Shown piece after piece: positions 32,986-44,734 of a stretch of 64,000 nucleotides of DNA; positions within the stretch are counted from its first letter, which is position 1, and each line of letters starts with the position of its first letter. The translations under genes and the position numbers were made by a program. The notes beneath the pieces are model-generated. The model was not told the DNA's origin. It was given only the letters and a program-made list of their open reading frames with translations, and made no database searches. This stretch comes from Pomacea canaliculata (Eukaryota > Mollusca > Gastropoda > Architaenioglossa > Ampullariidae), in the NCBI RefSeq assembly GCF_003073045.1, contig NC_037596.1, forward strand, positions 30,698,184 through 30,762,183, written 5' to 3'.

Positions 32986-33689
32986 GGATTGTCTTCTTTT
33001 AAAGGAATAATCTTAGGTCCAGCCATTGATTAAGCAAGAATTGTGTTCACAGACTAAATCCAACAAGTGCACGTTGCACGTCTTACATAAATATTGCGAT
33101 AAGTGTTCATTTATCACCACTCGTCCAGGCCCTTGAGTGGTGAAAATGGCGCTCGTTTCTGAACTCAAGTAATGCTAGACCAGGAAGAAGAAATCTACAT
33201 TTATTTATGTGTGTGAGTCTGTAAATATATGACATTGGACACGGTAGGCGGCCTAACTGATCACGGGTACAAGTTCCCAAAAATGCACAGCAAGCATAAA
33301 CAAGCAAAATGAATTTACCTCTAATATGAAGTTTTACGACCTCGGTCAGCTTCATTCTACAAAGCAAACATTAACACAAATATAACCATATATTGTCTAA
33401 ATGTAAATGCATATCTACACAAGTATTCCTGCGCGAAATTCACTAGAAGGAAAAAAAAAACCTTAATTGTTTACATATCTTTTTAAGAAGCAGATTAAAG
33501 TGAACTTCAATTCCTTTGCTAGCTTGAATGTTACGTTCATTCGCGTTCTTGAAAGGAATCTCGTGTAAGCATGTTGTGTTCAGAGGAGGATATGAGTGTG
33601 TAAATATATATACGCCCATAATTTAAAAAAAAAAAAAAACCAACACAATCTCATAAAATTCTTTCTTTGCAGGTCATGCTATACCAGAT
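32986..33689. other. Duplicated downstream flank of gene C
   Basis: The stretch 33020-33330 matches the flank of gene B (19080-19300). The rest is AT-rich with an A-run near 33629-33641. No gene was recognised. Confidence 0.45.
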
Positions 33690-33850
33690 ATTGATAAGGG
33701 AGATAACGCACGTTAGCACTGCACATTAAGGTCTCACGAGTTATTCTCGCCGTCAGCAATGTTAAAGAACATCAATACGAAGTATATCTATTTTTTGGAA
33801 AATGTCTTTCGCGGCGAGTTTATTACTTCTAGCAAATAAAACTTTTCGAC
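33690..33850 (-). repeat. Dispersed repeat family X, copy 2 (inverted relative to copy 1)
   Basis: The reverse complement carries the same order of blocks as 32815-32960: a GGACATTTTCC-like block, a GACGGCGAGAATAACTC block, CCTTAA and GTTATCTCCC. The two copies form an inverted pair with about 0.7 kb between them. Confidence 0.65.
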
Positions 33851-34052
33851 CATTTTACTACTTTCAAATAAAAGAAAGACACAGAAATTAAGATATAAAT
33901 ATATAAACGGCTTATGGTGCAAATGTTACCTCTGCATCAGGTATTGCACATGTCGTACTGCACGGCACAGAACGCTTCTGTTCTTTTATCGACGTCATTC
34001 ATTAATTCTACTTTGTCTGTCTGTACTTATTTTATATTTTCTTCTATGTACA

Positions 34053-34053
<1 letters not shown>

Positions 34054-34083
<30 letters not shown>

Positions 34084-34102
34084 GCTGCTGCTGCTGCTGC
34101 TG
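34054..34102. repeat. (TTG)n(CTG)n microsatellite
   Basis: A run of TTG triplets passes into CTG triplets upstream of relic D1. Confidence 0.95.
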
Positions 34103-34406
34103 GCTCGGCGTAGTTTTAAAACTCTAGGGCATGGGGAACTCGAGGAAAAATGTCTTATTTTTTAAGTTAGAAAGCAGTGTTTAGAACCCACCGATGTTGT
34201 TTTACTCCTGAGGGCGTAGTTATAAAACGGTTTGTCAGGTATCCTATGATAGAGAACAAAAGTAGTATTCGCGGTGTTTCAGTACTCTTATAACTTCGAA
34301 AATAAGAACTTATCTTGAGTTTTCTCATTCTCTCCCATAAAAATATATCATTTTTCCTTAAAAGCTGCGATCTCTGAAGGGGAAGCTCCTTTCGTTCCCA
34401 TATTGT

Positions 34407-35405
34407 ATGCATTTATTTGGATTGGTTTGTTTACTATTTATCAGAGCCACATACAGTAAGCCCCTCCGCCTTCTGCTGTTGACAGCACGGCTAGCTGATT
34501 GAATATCTAAGGAAACAAAAAAATTCTCCGGTGGCTTTTTATCGTTTCAGAATTCAATTCATACTTTGATGGTTAATGGGGCATTGGTGAAAATTAAACT
34601 CGTGACTGGTGACGAGAGTAACCCGATTGGAAACATTATTCGCATTGTTGCAATAGCTTTATCACTTGAGGTAAGGGAGGTAGCCAATACCTAAATTGTA
34701 CAATTACGCTAGCGAGAGCTGCCTCCCTTTAATGTCAAGCACCCTAGAGAAACTTATTACAGTTTGAACTTTTAACATGTTAAAACGGCAGACTTCAACA
34801 GTACAGTCACTGAGAGTCGATAAGCTTTTGATATTTCGCACATTAGGTAGGTTAGCAAAAAAAATTTTATAAAAAGCATCATAGAAGGTGGAGTGGATGT
34901 TGTCGTTTCTTACAACACTGTTTTCCACTGCAAAAGGTAAATTAGGTAATCAAAGCAATTTTCGCAAATTCTGGTAAAGTTTGGTTTCAGACGAAAGAAG
35001 AAAAGGAACGATGGGATAACGATCGTGTTTTCATAAAGCGTAGTTACAACCTTTATTAATATTGCCTTGTCTAGTTTCATTTCGTAATTGTGTCTCTGAC
35101 AGGTTCTCCTAGCAAAACTACGAACGACTCCTATTTCATAACGTTTGTGGATGACGAAGCTAGTTTTACTTTTAAGATGAGCGCTGACCCTCCGCCCAAG
35201 TTAGAGGTATCAGATCAAAACAAAAATCATATGAAATAATGGTGAAACATAATAAAAAGTAAGTCTCATATCTTGCAGAAACATTTACTTTATTATCCAC
35301 TTTCCATTTTGATTAAACACTGTGAATAGGAAAATTCATATCCATAATCCTTCCCCTCCCCTAATACATACATATCTCTTGTTTCTACGAAAAATGAGAA
35401 AATAT
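34407..35405 (+). pseudogene. Relic D1 of the receptor family (signal exon plus truncated exon 7)
   Basis: The signal exon 34407-34455 is open (MHLFGLVCLLFIRATY), phase 1, with a good donor GTAAGC. The following sequence to about 34690 matches gene C intron 1. Sequence from about 35035 matches gene C intron 6, so exons 2-6 are gone. A partial exon 7 of the gene C type (35103-about 35210) keeps the start of the domain and then jumps into sequence matching gene C intron 7 (near 30258). No transmembrane or tail exons follow. It is a remnant made by internal deletions, although its first exon still looks usable. Confidence 0.8.
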
Positions 35406-36353
35406 ATTATATATATAACAAAAGCAAAGTACATGTGTACACAGTGCTAGTTTAATCCAACTGTTTTAAATGCGAAGATGTCAAGATTACTTCCATTAAC
35501 TGTGATTGTTGTTTTGCATTTTGTCACTATCTAAATATGGTATTTATTCGTGCTACCCTTATGCTAGATACAAGACACATAAAATGTTAATAACAATAAT
35601 CGACAGACAATAAATCAAAGCACTTTAACCTTTGTTGAAATATAAATGAAAAGTGTTATGGAATAAGAGAGAAAAGTACTGTGTATATATGGGCTTTTAT
35701 AAAGTCTGTACGGGATGTGGTGCAAAATTTAACATAAACCCGTGAGTTAGTCATTGTGTCTGCTACATAACAATTTTGTAATTTTATTTGTCACATGTGC
35801 GCATAATTACACAAATATTTCTAGAAATATACAAAAATTAGTTGTTATAAACTTCTGTGAAAAGACTAGGAAATCTTCAGACTGGATCAATCAGTGCTTA
35901 CTATTTAAAATGTGTTTCTGATTCTATCTAATAAAAATAATTTTTAGTAAAATTGCTGACTTCTTTCAGTTTTTAGCAACACAGAACAGATGTCACAGAT
36001 AATGTGTCTGGCAAATTCCAGGAATTTTAAAATTTAAGCCCAATATCTAAATATTATTAAATACATAAAAGTGTGCATGTCTAATCTTATCATAATGTAT
36101 GCATGGAAGTGAGTAGAGAAGGGATAAAATACTGTGTATCTGTATATTCTATGTGTATATAAATATATATCCTACTGCTGTCTTGATTTTAAAGGTACAG
36201 CAAGTACTAAGAATCAGGAGCGTTAGTTATATACGAAAGCGAACAAGTCTATCATGCTGAAGAAGCAAATGAAAGAGAGTAACTTAGAGAAAAACTCATT
36301 AGCAGTGATTTCTTGTTTTTTTTTACTCCAGCAAACATCGGCTCCAGCGGTCG
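35406..36353. other. Intergenic or intronic region, nothing recognised
   Basis: AT-rich sequence with a short (TA)n tract near 35405-35417. It may belong to the 3' part of the minus-strand gene G, but no exon was recognised. Confidence 0.4.
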
Positions 36354-36915
36354 TCACATCCTACTCCTCATCCGTTCTAAGACAGAAAAAATTTTGTGGG
36401 TTTTTTTTTTCCTTATAGAGACGATTTCGGAGCTAGCAATGTCTATGGAGCCATGCAACTGACTGAAACTTTTTATATATATAATCAGCTGTTTACAAAA
36501 ATAGATACTTCCAAGATGCTTTGAAATCCTACCTAAAAACGATACATTACTCCTCATTTATTTAGTGATAAATCATTTTACCGATTATTAGGTGTCACGC
36601 TGTCAATTATTTTATTTTACTTTAAATTTTCTACTGCCTAGCCAAATAGGTTAAAAACAATTTATCAGCATAATATGTAGTATACATAAAATAAAATGTA
36701 GTCAACATAACATAAAATGTGGTCAACTACATATTTCTAATACACAAGAGTGATGTCGATCTTTAACAATGCACCCCGCGACCGCACGTTCGCACACACA
36801 TACTCCTTCTTCCAAACCATCTCTCTTGATTCTCTATTGAGTCACTGTCAAAGGTACACTTAAAGAACGTCTGATCCATCTATATTGATAAACACAATTA
36901 GGATAAAATTTATAC

Positions 36916-37008
36916 CAACCAATGTATTGAGATGAACGCGATGGTTCCGCTCATGGCCGCAATGATCCAAGTTGCCAAATATTCACGTTCAACCCATCGA
37001 ACCGTTAC
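36916..37008 (-). other. Candidate transmembrane exon of gene G
   Basis: On the minus strand a good pyrimidine tract and TACAG acceptor precede an open frame encoding WVEREYLATW followed by a hydrophobic run (IIAAM, then TIAFISI) and HW. A donor-like GTATAA follows, and a stop directly overlaps it. The frame is entered in phase 0, whereas the stalk exon upstream ends most naturally in phase 1, so either an exon is missing or one boundary is wrong. Confidence 0.4.
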
Positions 37009-38239
37009 CTGTACAACAAAGGACAAGTGGTAGAAAGTAGCGACAAAAATAATTATATAAAGCCACAGAAATAATTATAAGAATGAAGGAAGAAAGATAA
37101 TAAGTTAAAGCCTGACTATATGAAAGATAGGCACCGACCGGCTGACATACTGACGAAAGTCTTACATTATAAATGGATGAAAAGAGACATTGGAGTTGTA
37201 GGCACTTAGGATAAAAAAAGACAAGAAAGCAGACAGGCAAACCGACAAAAAAGGCGGGCAGGCAGGATACAAATGATATAATGTAGCTGAGTGTTGTGAC
37301 TGTTTCACTGGCTGCACTTATTTATTAACTTTTTACCGACTGTGAAAATGAAAGAAATTCATTCCTTCAAACTCTTTTACTGTTAATAGGCAAATAAAAG
37401 TATTAAAACATTATGTACTCTTACGCCACACTTAATAGCTCCAGAAATTAAAAAAAGGGTTATATGTCTCAGTAACCATAATATATATATGCTCAATTTC
37501 ATTCTTAGATAACTGAGCGTAGAGCTTAGCGCTGAAGTCCTGGGGTAAAGAAACAAAACAAAACAAAACAAAAAAAAACAAACAAAAAACAAAAACAAAA
37601 AAAAAGCACCATTCCTTTACTTCCTCGTCTTGCCCTGGAGCACCGACTATTTTTTCTTCATAATACAGTCCCTGAGAATGGTGAGACTAGGGGTGACGGG
37701 AGGATGTGCTAGTGCTCGGGACGGCTCATCATAAATCTGAATGTACATTTTAGGCATTTTTCAGATTACAAAGCATAAGATGCAGCGGCTTAAGAGGGTG
37801 CAGAAGATTAAAAGAGAGGTAAGATTTTATTCTCAAAATCTCTTTTTGCTCTTGAATTAACAATTTGCAGTTATAGTTTGCATTTTACTCCACAGGATAA
37901 AATTTCATATTCTCCAGGAGAAAGGGATATTAAGCGTAAACAATATTCTTCTTTTTCTATATTCTCTAGCGTTGTAACTCGTTCATCATTTGATGTTTAA
38001 ATTGGTACATAAACTCCAAAAATTAATAATTCTGGCTTGTATCGAGTCTTTAATACGAAGTTCCTAGTATAGAGTTCATATTATAGGGTGGGTTACGCTC
38101 GCGCTCGTCCGAGTATTATACGAGGGGACTACTCTTAAGTGGTTCACCCTGTATTTTTATATTGTGTCTTACTGCTACGATTGCATCAGACACACCGAAA
38201 TATATTTTCTGATGAACAGATAACGGTAAGTGTGCCGAC
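37009..38239. other. Putative intron of gene G
   Basis: AT-rich sequence with an A/C-rich low-complexity tract near 37551-37606. No exon with Ig signature was found on either strand. Confidence 0.4.
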
Positions 38240-38311
38240 CTGTGTCACCCGCTTTTGTAGAAGACGAAAAAGATGATGTTGTAGCAGAAGGCGAACGAGA
38301 TGTTGTTACGG
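38240..38311 (-). other. Candidate Ser/Thr-rich stalk exon of gene G
   Basis: A TTATTTCAG acceptor is followed by a 72-nt phase 1-1 frame rich in Ser and Thr (TVTTSRSPSATTSSF, then SSSTKAG), as expected of a mucin-like stalk. The donor GTCGGC is weak. It fits the phase of the Ig exon upstream. Confidence 0.45.
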
Positions 38312-38896
38312 CTGAAATAAAAAAGATCGACTTGTTCATTCAAATGTAGCTGGTTTTTTTTTAAAATCGTACTTCAAAAGATAACAGAGCTGTTTATTGT
38401 TATCTTCTTATATAAGAGTGTTGCTCTGAAAATGTGTAGTGTCCATGTTGAAGCTTCTGTTAACAATTTTGAACAATTTTATGTGTATAATTGTATTCTA
38501 CAGTTTTACAGCTTAAACATTGTATAAATATATTATAATTATTTGTTGTAGTGTAATAGAAATATGGATCACGTTTAAGTAAATAGTATAATAGCAATAG
38601 TAACCTTATTTAAAGTAAGTTAAGCGTAACTTCTTACATAACTAAGGATGAAATTCAGTCTACTCGTACTGAGCAGCTAAACTGATTTTTGCAAGTTCCA
38701 CAAACAAAGCCTATTTAAACAATTTTTATCTGTGTAACTGATTATTACAATTCAGCATGTAAAAGCTAAGATTTCATTTTAAAAATAAAAATATATTTAG
38801 TAATTCCGCTAAGGTTTGCAATATTTGAATCATTTGTATGTATAATAAACAGTCCAAAGGAATTTACTTTAATTAATTTTTGAACATTGAACTCAC

Positions 38897-40250
38897 TGTA
38901 GCGGAGAGGTTCACAACTCTGTCCGGCTGGCGAGCAGTCCACACTACAGGTTAATTTTCCTCCCTCATACTTAGCCCTTTCTCCCAAGAAGTTGAGCTTG
39001 TAAACTTTAACATCAGAAACATTCTGTATACAGCTACAGTTCATTGCTCCAACAGGTTCCATATCACATGTTTGAGTGGAGGGTACTGCGCATAAACGAT
39101 CAGGTGTTCCGCCATTGATTTCAAAAACGAAGAAAACAACAGTGTATGCACAGATCGATGATGGGACTGAGCAGTTGACACCCACTATTGAACCTTCTTG
39201 AAGAGATGGACAACTTAGTGATATGGTTTGACCCGTGGCATCTGTAACACAACAATATTTTTGTTATACAAGTTCGTGTGTTTGTGCAGAGACACCATTG
39301 TTATCGTTATTATACGACTTCATACAGTAAACACATAGCAAGAGGATGGCTTAGAGTATAAGTTAATGTAAAATAGAGAACATAATTCTACGTTTAGGAC
39401 TTTAACATAGGGTGCTGAAAACTGAGAAAGTACAAACTGTATAAGATAGTTAAGGAAAAATTGTTTTATCCAGGCCAACAGTCGGAGCTCTATTCAACTA
39501 ACGTATAGAAACTAATATTAAGAATTGACAAACTTAAGCCCAAATTTAACATATACAAACAATAATACAACATATATCTGGTTTAGAAAGTGCATGTCTC
39601 ACTCCCTTATGTTTCGTTTGTCAAGTTCCACTCTACTTCAATCAGTGATGTACGGAAAAATTACACCAAACGTACTACGGCCGCGTTCTTTTCCCTCCTT
39701 CGATAAGAGCAAACAAGTTTGTGTTATCCGACACACCTAACTTGTGCAATAATAAAGAACCAAGACACAACACATCTTCCTCACTATAAACGTCCTGAGT
39801 CACCTGCTGCTTGCCCTGGTAGGTCAAATTTTCTTATCCCATACCCTTCTCACTGTCTATAGAGTAAACTGCCTCCTACAGTATCCACGCACTGGGCACA
39901 ACCATTACACATTTTTTAACTTTATACCATTTCACCAATTGACCTATTTCAAAATCAGGATTTATACTGTCCAATAGTCTCATACCTCATCTCCAGTTGT
40001 TAGTTAACTCTTTGATAAAAACTATACCAAATTCTTTTCTGAGGTTTCTTATCCAGTGTCAGTAAGTTTAGTACCAGGATGTGTAACGTGCGCACATCCA
40101 CACACAATAAACCAGAAAGATTTAATAACTTGTTTGTCGGTAACACCGATAAGCGGAATAATATTAACATATACAAAAGTAGAAATACATAAAAAATACA
40201 TTACCTGAAATAAATTTCATGAAAATCAAAAGTGGAATTAGTGGTGTCAT
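38897..40250 (-). CDS. Gene G: single-Ig membrane or secreted protein (signal and Ig exons)
   Basis: Exon 1 (40250-40205) encodes a signal peptide (MTPLIPLLIFMKFIS) and ends in phase 1 at GTAATG. In-frame ATGs exist up to 40364, but only the one at 40250 puts the hydrophobic run at the N terminus. Exon 2 (39241-38897, 345 nt, phase 1-1, donor GTGAGT) encodes one cysteine-rich Ig-like domain of about 115 residues with more than ten Cys and NxS/T sequons. A Ser/Thr stalk (38311-38240) and a membrane segment (37008-36916) may follow. The domain does not closely match Ig1 to Ig5 of the tandem family. The gene runs opposite to its neighbours and separates relics D1 and D2. A partner or regulator role for the tandem receptors is conceivable but purely inferred. 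Confidence 0.65.
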
Positions 40251-40364
40251 CTTCACTTGCAAAGATTTCTCTCCGTACATGAGCAATGCCTTTTTTCGTT
40301 TGACGCTTTTCTTGAACGATTGCAGCATCAGCACTCCCAACCGTTCCCATTGGCTGGCTATCAC

Positions 40365-41109
40365 TGTCTACCTTTCAATGTGAGAGGTGAAGGCCACTGT
40401 ATAAACTGTATAGGATGACCTCTGTACCATGAAACGCTCTTAACTGCAGTCACACGTTTAAAAAAATGCATGGATAACAGAATGGCTCAAGAAGAAAATT
40501 AACACAGCAGATGAATACAGCCTAATTGAATTCCTGTTGTTTTTAGGACTGGCAAAGCGTGCTTGACCTAAAGAAGTTGAGATGGAACGATAGTACAACT
40601 TAGTATAAATAGATTTCTTTAACTGTTCAGATGATGTTGAAGACGGGTGCTAATCTTTGAGATGTTTAAGCTATCATGAGAAAAACATGCATTCGCCAGC
40701 AACACACAGCTGTACACGTACCAGACTAAAATGTACACATTACACAGCACAGGCAAATACACGTCGACTCACAATTTTCCGCTCTTTCCAACTCCACCTA
40801 TCCATTTAAAAGATACGCGTATACAAATATACACAGTCAGTAGGACACATACACATTGACACACGTTCAGAACACACTAGGTGTGCATTGACTCACATCC
40901 ATTCTTGTGATTGTGATAACTGGAATAGTCAATGAGTTTTGTTTCTTGTTAAGAGTTGCTTTGTCGTTTAAATCTGAACGCAGCATGTGTTGTGTACTTT
41001 TTGTGGGGGCCATGATAAGACTCATAAGCAGCGAAACATGGACTGGTGATCAACAGAGAATACTTTAAGAATTGTGACTAATACATTTAACTGCAGCTGC
41101 TTATCTGTA
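40365..41109. other. Intergenic region upstream of gene G
   Basis: Presumed 5' flank shared by gene G (minus) and relic D2 (plus). It has several CACA-rich stretches near 40690-40900. No promoter motif stands out and no gene was recognised. Confidence 0.4.
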
Positions 41110-41424
41110 CTGGCAGTCCTCGAGTTACGTCAGCCCCGAGTTAGGATGTTTCGTGGTTACGACATCTCTACCATTGACTGTATGAAGCCTCGTTTCCACT
41201 CCAGTGGTTTTGCGTCGTAAACGTCGTAACGCCAACTTCGTGTTTCATTTCATTATAAAACGTTTGTTTGTGGGTTTTTTTAAAAATAATTACTGTGTTA
41301 GGGTAGGATAAGTGCTCACAGTATGTTACTTACGTACAGTATGTACGTATGTTCCGACTTACGGTGAAAATCTGTTTACGACGCGACATAGGAACGGAAC
41401 AACCTCGTAAGTCGAGGACTCCTG
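41110..41424. mobile_element. Tc1/mariner (pogo/Tigger-type) MITE
   Basis: The ends are CTGGCAGTCCTCGAGTTACG and CGTAAGTCGAGGACTCCTG, imperfect inverted repeats flanked by TA (41108-41109 and 41425-41426). It is 315 bp, non-coding, and unlike the 175-bp MITE in gene C apart from the CCTCGA core of the ends. Confidence 0.75.
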
Positions 41425-41866
41425 TAAATACTTTTTACATGTGATTCTTTGTGGCTACATTTGTATCCACGTAAATAGTCCTTATACGGCTATGTCTGTA
41501 CTACGCTATGCCGCTGATTATTTATTAGAGACAGTTATACTTCCATTGGTAGACACTTTTCCATATTATAGCTTAAAACTGTATGTTACATTTATAGCAG
41601 TGATGTATGTCTCTTGAAAAGAATCGTTTCACCACCTGGCTTGACTCTTACAATATTAGCCAATCAGATCCTACGGCTCTCGCAAGTTTACCTTTCGCAG
41701 TAGCCTTAGGGTTACTGTCTGACCTCTGGCGTCAGGGCTACCATCCTAAGTGTGTCTCTCATTTGAGTCATTGCTATGTAAACGGTTAGCTTTTGTAAAA
41801 GCTATTAAAACGCAAAGGAAAAATCTTGTCTACAGCATTTTCCTCCATATTGACAACTTTAACGTC

Positions 41867-43597
41867 ATGTCAACGTTAATCGGACTGATTTGTGTACTGT
41901 GTATTAGAGCAACACATGATAGGATGTCTGCATATACATGTACTTACTTAAGTTTACATAAATTTAAGGGTATTTTCTATCAGGTGTCTGGGTACAAATG
42001 AGTAGGTTAAAAGTGAGCACCCGTGTAGAAGCATTCATGTGTGCGCATGCGTGTATGCGTGCACATGCTTGCGTGCTCTATAATAGTCGGAGGAGGGCCG
42101 GCAGGTTTAGCACAAACGTTAATGGGTTTTAGTTGAGGTATGTGATCAGGGCCGTGCTTAGGGGCAGGCGGGCGAGGCATCTGCCTAGGGCCCCGCGCTT
42201 TTGATTGATATGGTAACTAGGCATATGGAAGTATAGTCAGCCGTATCACATTCTCGCTGGACGCGCTTGGAGACAGAAGGCTGCTGGACACCGAGGATTT
42301 ATCGCGCATGAACGTTCGTGCATTGAGCTATTGCTGGATTTATGTGCCACTAGGGGGGAGGGGGAGGGGGCAAGTTGGAACTGAGTGAAGAGGTAGGTAT
42401 AAGGTAAGTTACTGAGGTGTGGCCAGTCTGTGAATTGAGCGGATTGGGCCCCTCCCCTGGCTTTGCAACCTGTAAGCGAGAGGTCGAGTCCTTTATTTCC
42501 TAGTTACTGAAACTTTCTTTTCCCGTTTCTCCACCACCAAAAAAATAAAAAAGAAAAAAAAAAGATAGAAATAACTACTACGTTAGTCTAACTGAGCATT
42601 AAACACTTAAGAAAACAACGGAAACTGAGTAAAGCTCAAAATAGAGAAAGCATTAGTTTTTTATTTTAAAAAATATTCAATTCAATTCAGGAGGACGTTG
42701 AGAAAACTACAAACAACTCCTATTTCACAACGTTTGTGGATGGCGAAGTTAGTTTGACATTTTAAATGAATGCTTACCCTCCGCCCAAGTTGCTAGTGGT
42801 AGTTTACAACGGATCCGGGAATAATTCCATGTCACCAACAGTCGAACATGAGAACACTGTGAGGTCTACATGTTTATCTGACACATCATACATTTATATG
42901 ATTACCTGTATGGTGACTACTAAACCAAACAATCTACGACACTGGGCCATACACCGTTACTTTATGGTCTGTGAAACATTTCATTTGCGCTTGAAGTCAA
43001 AGTAAAAGAACAGACGACAACACAGGCATTAAAAATAGCAGGTAGGGGCTGAAGCATTATTGTTGACATGACACAAACGTACGTGTCCCTCTACACACAC
43101 AGGCTTGAACCTGAGCTTATTCATATCTGTCACTCTAACATTCATTGGACGGGGAACTCAAACTTTACATTGTGTGTCAGATCAAAATGAAAATCATATG
43201 AAATAATGGGGAAACATAATAAACAGTAAATTTCTTATCTTGCGAAACGTTTTTAACTAATTCTCCACTTTTCATTGTGATCAAACAGTCTGATTTGCAG
43301 AATTCATAACCATAATCTTCGCTCTTCCCTTTTACATACATGTCTCTTTTTTCTAAGAAAATGAGAAAATATATTGTTATGAAGGTGTTGAGGCTTTTCT
43401 TTAGTAAATTGAGAAATCTTCTTAAAATGTAACTTTAAAGTATACAACTGATAATTTGTACAAGTACACGGTTACTTGTACAGTAACTCTTTGCAATAAA
43501 ATAACATTCTGTGCCGAAGTTTATGATACTGTTTTCAGTAATGGTCTGTAAAATATTTCACTTAAATTTGAGATCAAAGAACGTTGACTCAACAAGT
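41867..43597 (+). pseudogene. Relic D2 of the receptor family (signal exon plus two exon 7 remnants)
   Basis: The signal exon 41867-41918 encodes MSTLIGLICVLCIRATH, closest to gene F, but the donor GT is changed to AT. A remnant of the gene C type exon 7 follows at about 42691-43039 with an in-frame stop (TTTTAA) and frame damage, then sequence like gene C intron 7. A second, gene F type exon 7 remnant covers about 43455-43597 (the TATGATACTGTTTTCAGTAATGG-like part onward). The first remnant starts with GGAGGACGTTGAGA, which in gene F lies in intron 1 (near 54379), so a deletion fused intron 1 to exon 7 and removed exons 2-6. No transmembrane or tail exons remain. Confidence 0.8.
42147..42480 (+). 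mobile_element. Possible hAT-like element fragment in relic D2
   Basis: It begins CAGGGCCGTGCTTAGGGGCA and continues with a CCTAGGGCCCC block, a start often seen in hAT-type elements. The other end and target duplications were not identified. Confidence 0.4.
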
Positions 43598-43604
43598 CAA
43601 TATC

Positions 43605-43800
43605 TGACGGTGGGAATAACTCGTGTGAGCTTAATGTGTAATGCACATTTGAGTTATCTCCCTTATCAAAAGTACGGAATAACTTAGGAATTTTATGAAA
43701 TAGTCTGTTTTTTTTTAAAGGAAAAAGTATAAACTAGCATAAATTTACACACTCACGTCCTCTCCTTAGCACAGCGTCTTACTTCAAATTTTATTAGGAG
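43605..43800 (+). repeat. Dispersed repeat family X, copy 3
   Basis: GGGAATAACTCGTGTGAGCTTAA, then GAGTTATCTCCCTTATCAAA, then an A/T tract and an ACACTCACGTCCTCTCC-like block, in the same order as the copies near 44.2 and 62.6 kb. Confidence 0.6.
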
Positions 43801-44199
43801 TGATGAACTCGTCGTAGGTGGTTGTACTTTAAAGGAGAACATAAATATTTATAGTAACATACCTAATTCTCCTCCATAAAGTTCTATTTAAAGACTTTTA
43901 AAAAATCAGATCAAACAAATATATCTCTAAACTATTGACACTATGTTTTAGGAAATGCTGTTATTATGATGTATTATAATGTTAACATGTGATGAAGACA
44001 TTCCAAATGCTGACAACACTATAAGATAAAGCGTCGAAGAATTTACATGGCAGACGATAAATGAGCTAGTACACTCAATAAACGACAAATTATTGTTTTG
44101 AGAATAGAAACCAATTGAAATTAGCATTTAATCAAACTGATCTTTTATTTTGACATTTTCTGTTTACCACTAGATCCTATAGGGAGTAATGCACTCAAA
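43801..44199. other. Intergenic sequence between relic D2 and gene E
   Basis: AT-rich sequence with no gene or repeat recognised. Confidence 0.4.
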
Positions 44200-44700
44200 G
44201 TCCTCATGTCATTGTAACGGTGCCAATACTCTGAACGGTCTGTTGGACACCTATTTGGGTTAACTCCCTTTATCTATGTCTAATGTAGCTTTATGTGCAG
44301 AAAAAGGGATTTTTTGGTGTGTTCTTAAGAAAAAAAATCCCTTCCCCCCACGCGAACATATGCTTAATTTACGCACTCACACTCTCCTCTCAGCACGAAT
44401 GCAATCGTACACGAATAAAATCAACAACAGCAATTTATCATGCAGATATAAAACCATGCAAAGCTCTAATTTTTTTACAATCTGTCAAGGCTATCGGGTG
44501 ACTTCGCAAGGTAGTCGGTGTTCTAAATTTCGCTAAGCCATGCTTAGAAAGCCGTGACGAAGCCAAGAAGGAATAAGAGCTAAATATGCTTCCTAACTAG
44601 CACTTACATACAGGCTACCCTTTGGTTAGTAGTGTATTGGTAGCTATGTGAGAGAAAGAGAAGGATATGTGTGCTTTATGTAATTATAAAAGATATCAAA
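44200..44700 (+). repeat. Upstream module of gene E (repeat family X copy 4 plus flank), duplicated at 62.6-63.0 kb
   Basis: From the GTTAACTCCCTTTATC block to the TGTAATTATAAAAGATATCAAA block, the sequence aligns in order with about 62620-62995. Shared parts include CACTCACACTCTCCTC/CACTCATACTCTCCTC, AATAAAATCAACA, AAGAAGGAATA and ACATACAGGCT. It is part of a larger duplicated unit rather than a short repeat alone. Confidence 0.65.
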
Positions 44701-44711
44701 CGAACTATTCT

Positions 44712-44734
44712 GTGTGTGTGTGTGTGTGTGTGTT
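44712..44734. repeat. (GT)n microsatellite
   Basis: About eleven GT units upstream of gene E. Confidence 0.9.

Noticed and set aside
37383-37598. Minus-strand frame with Phe/Leu-rich start as a membrane segment of gene G
   Set aside because: The hydrophobic run is the translation of an A/C-rich low-complexity tract on the plus strand.
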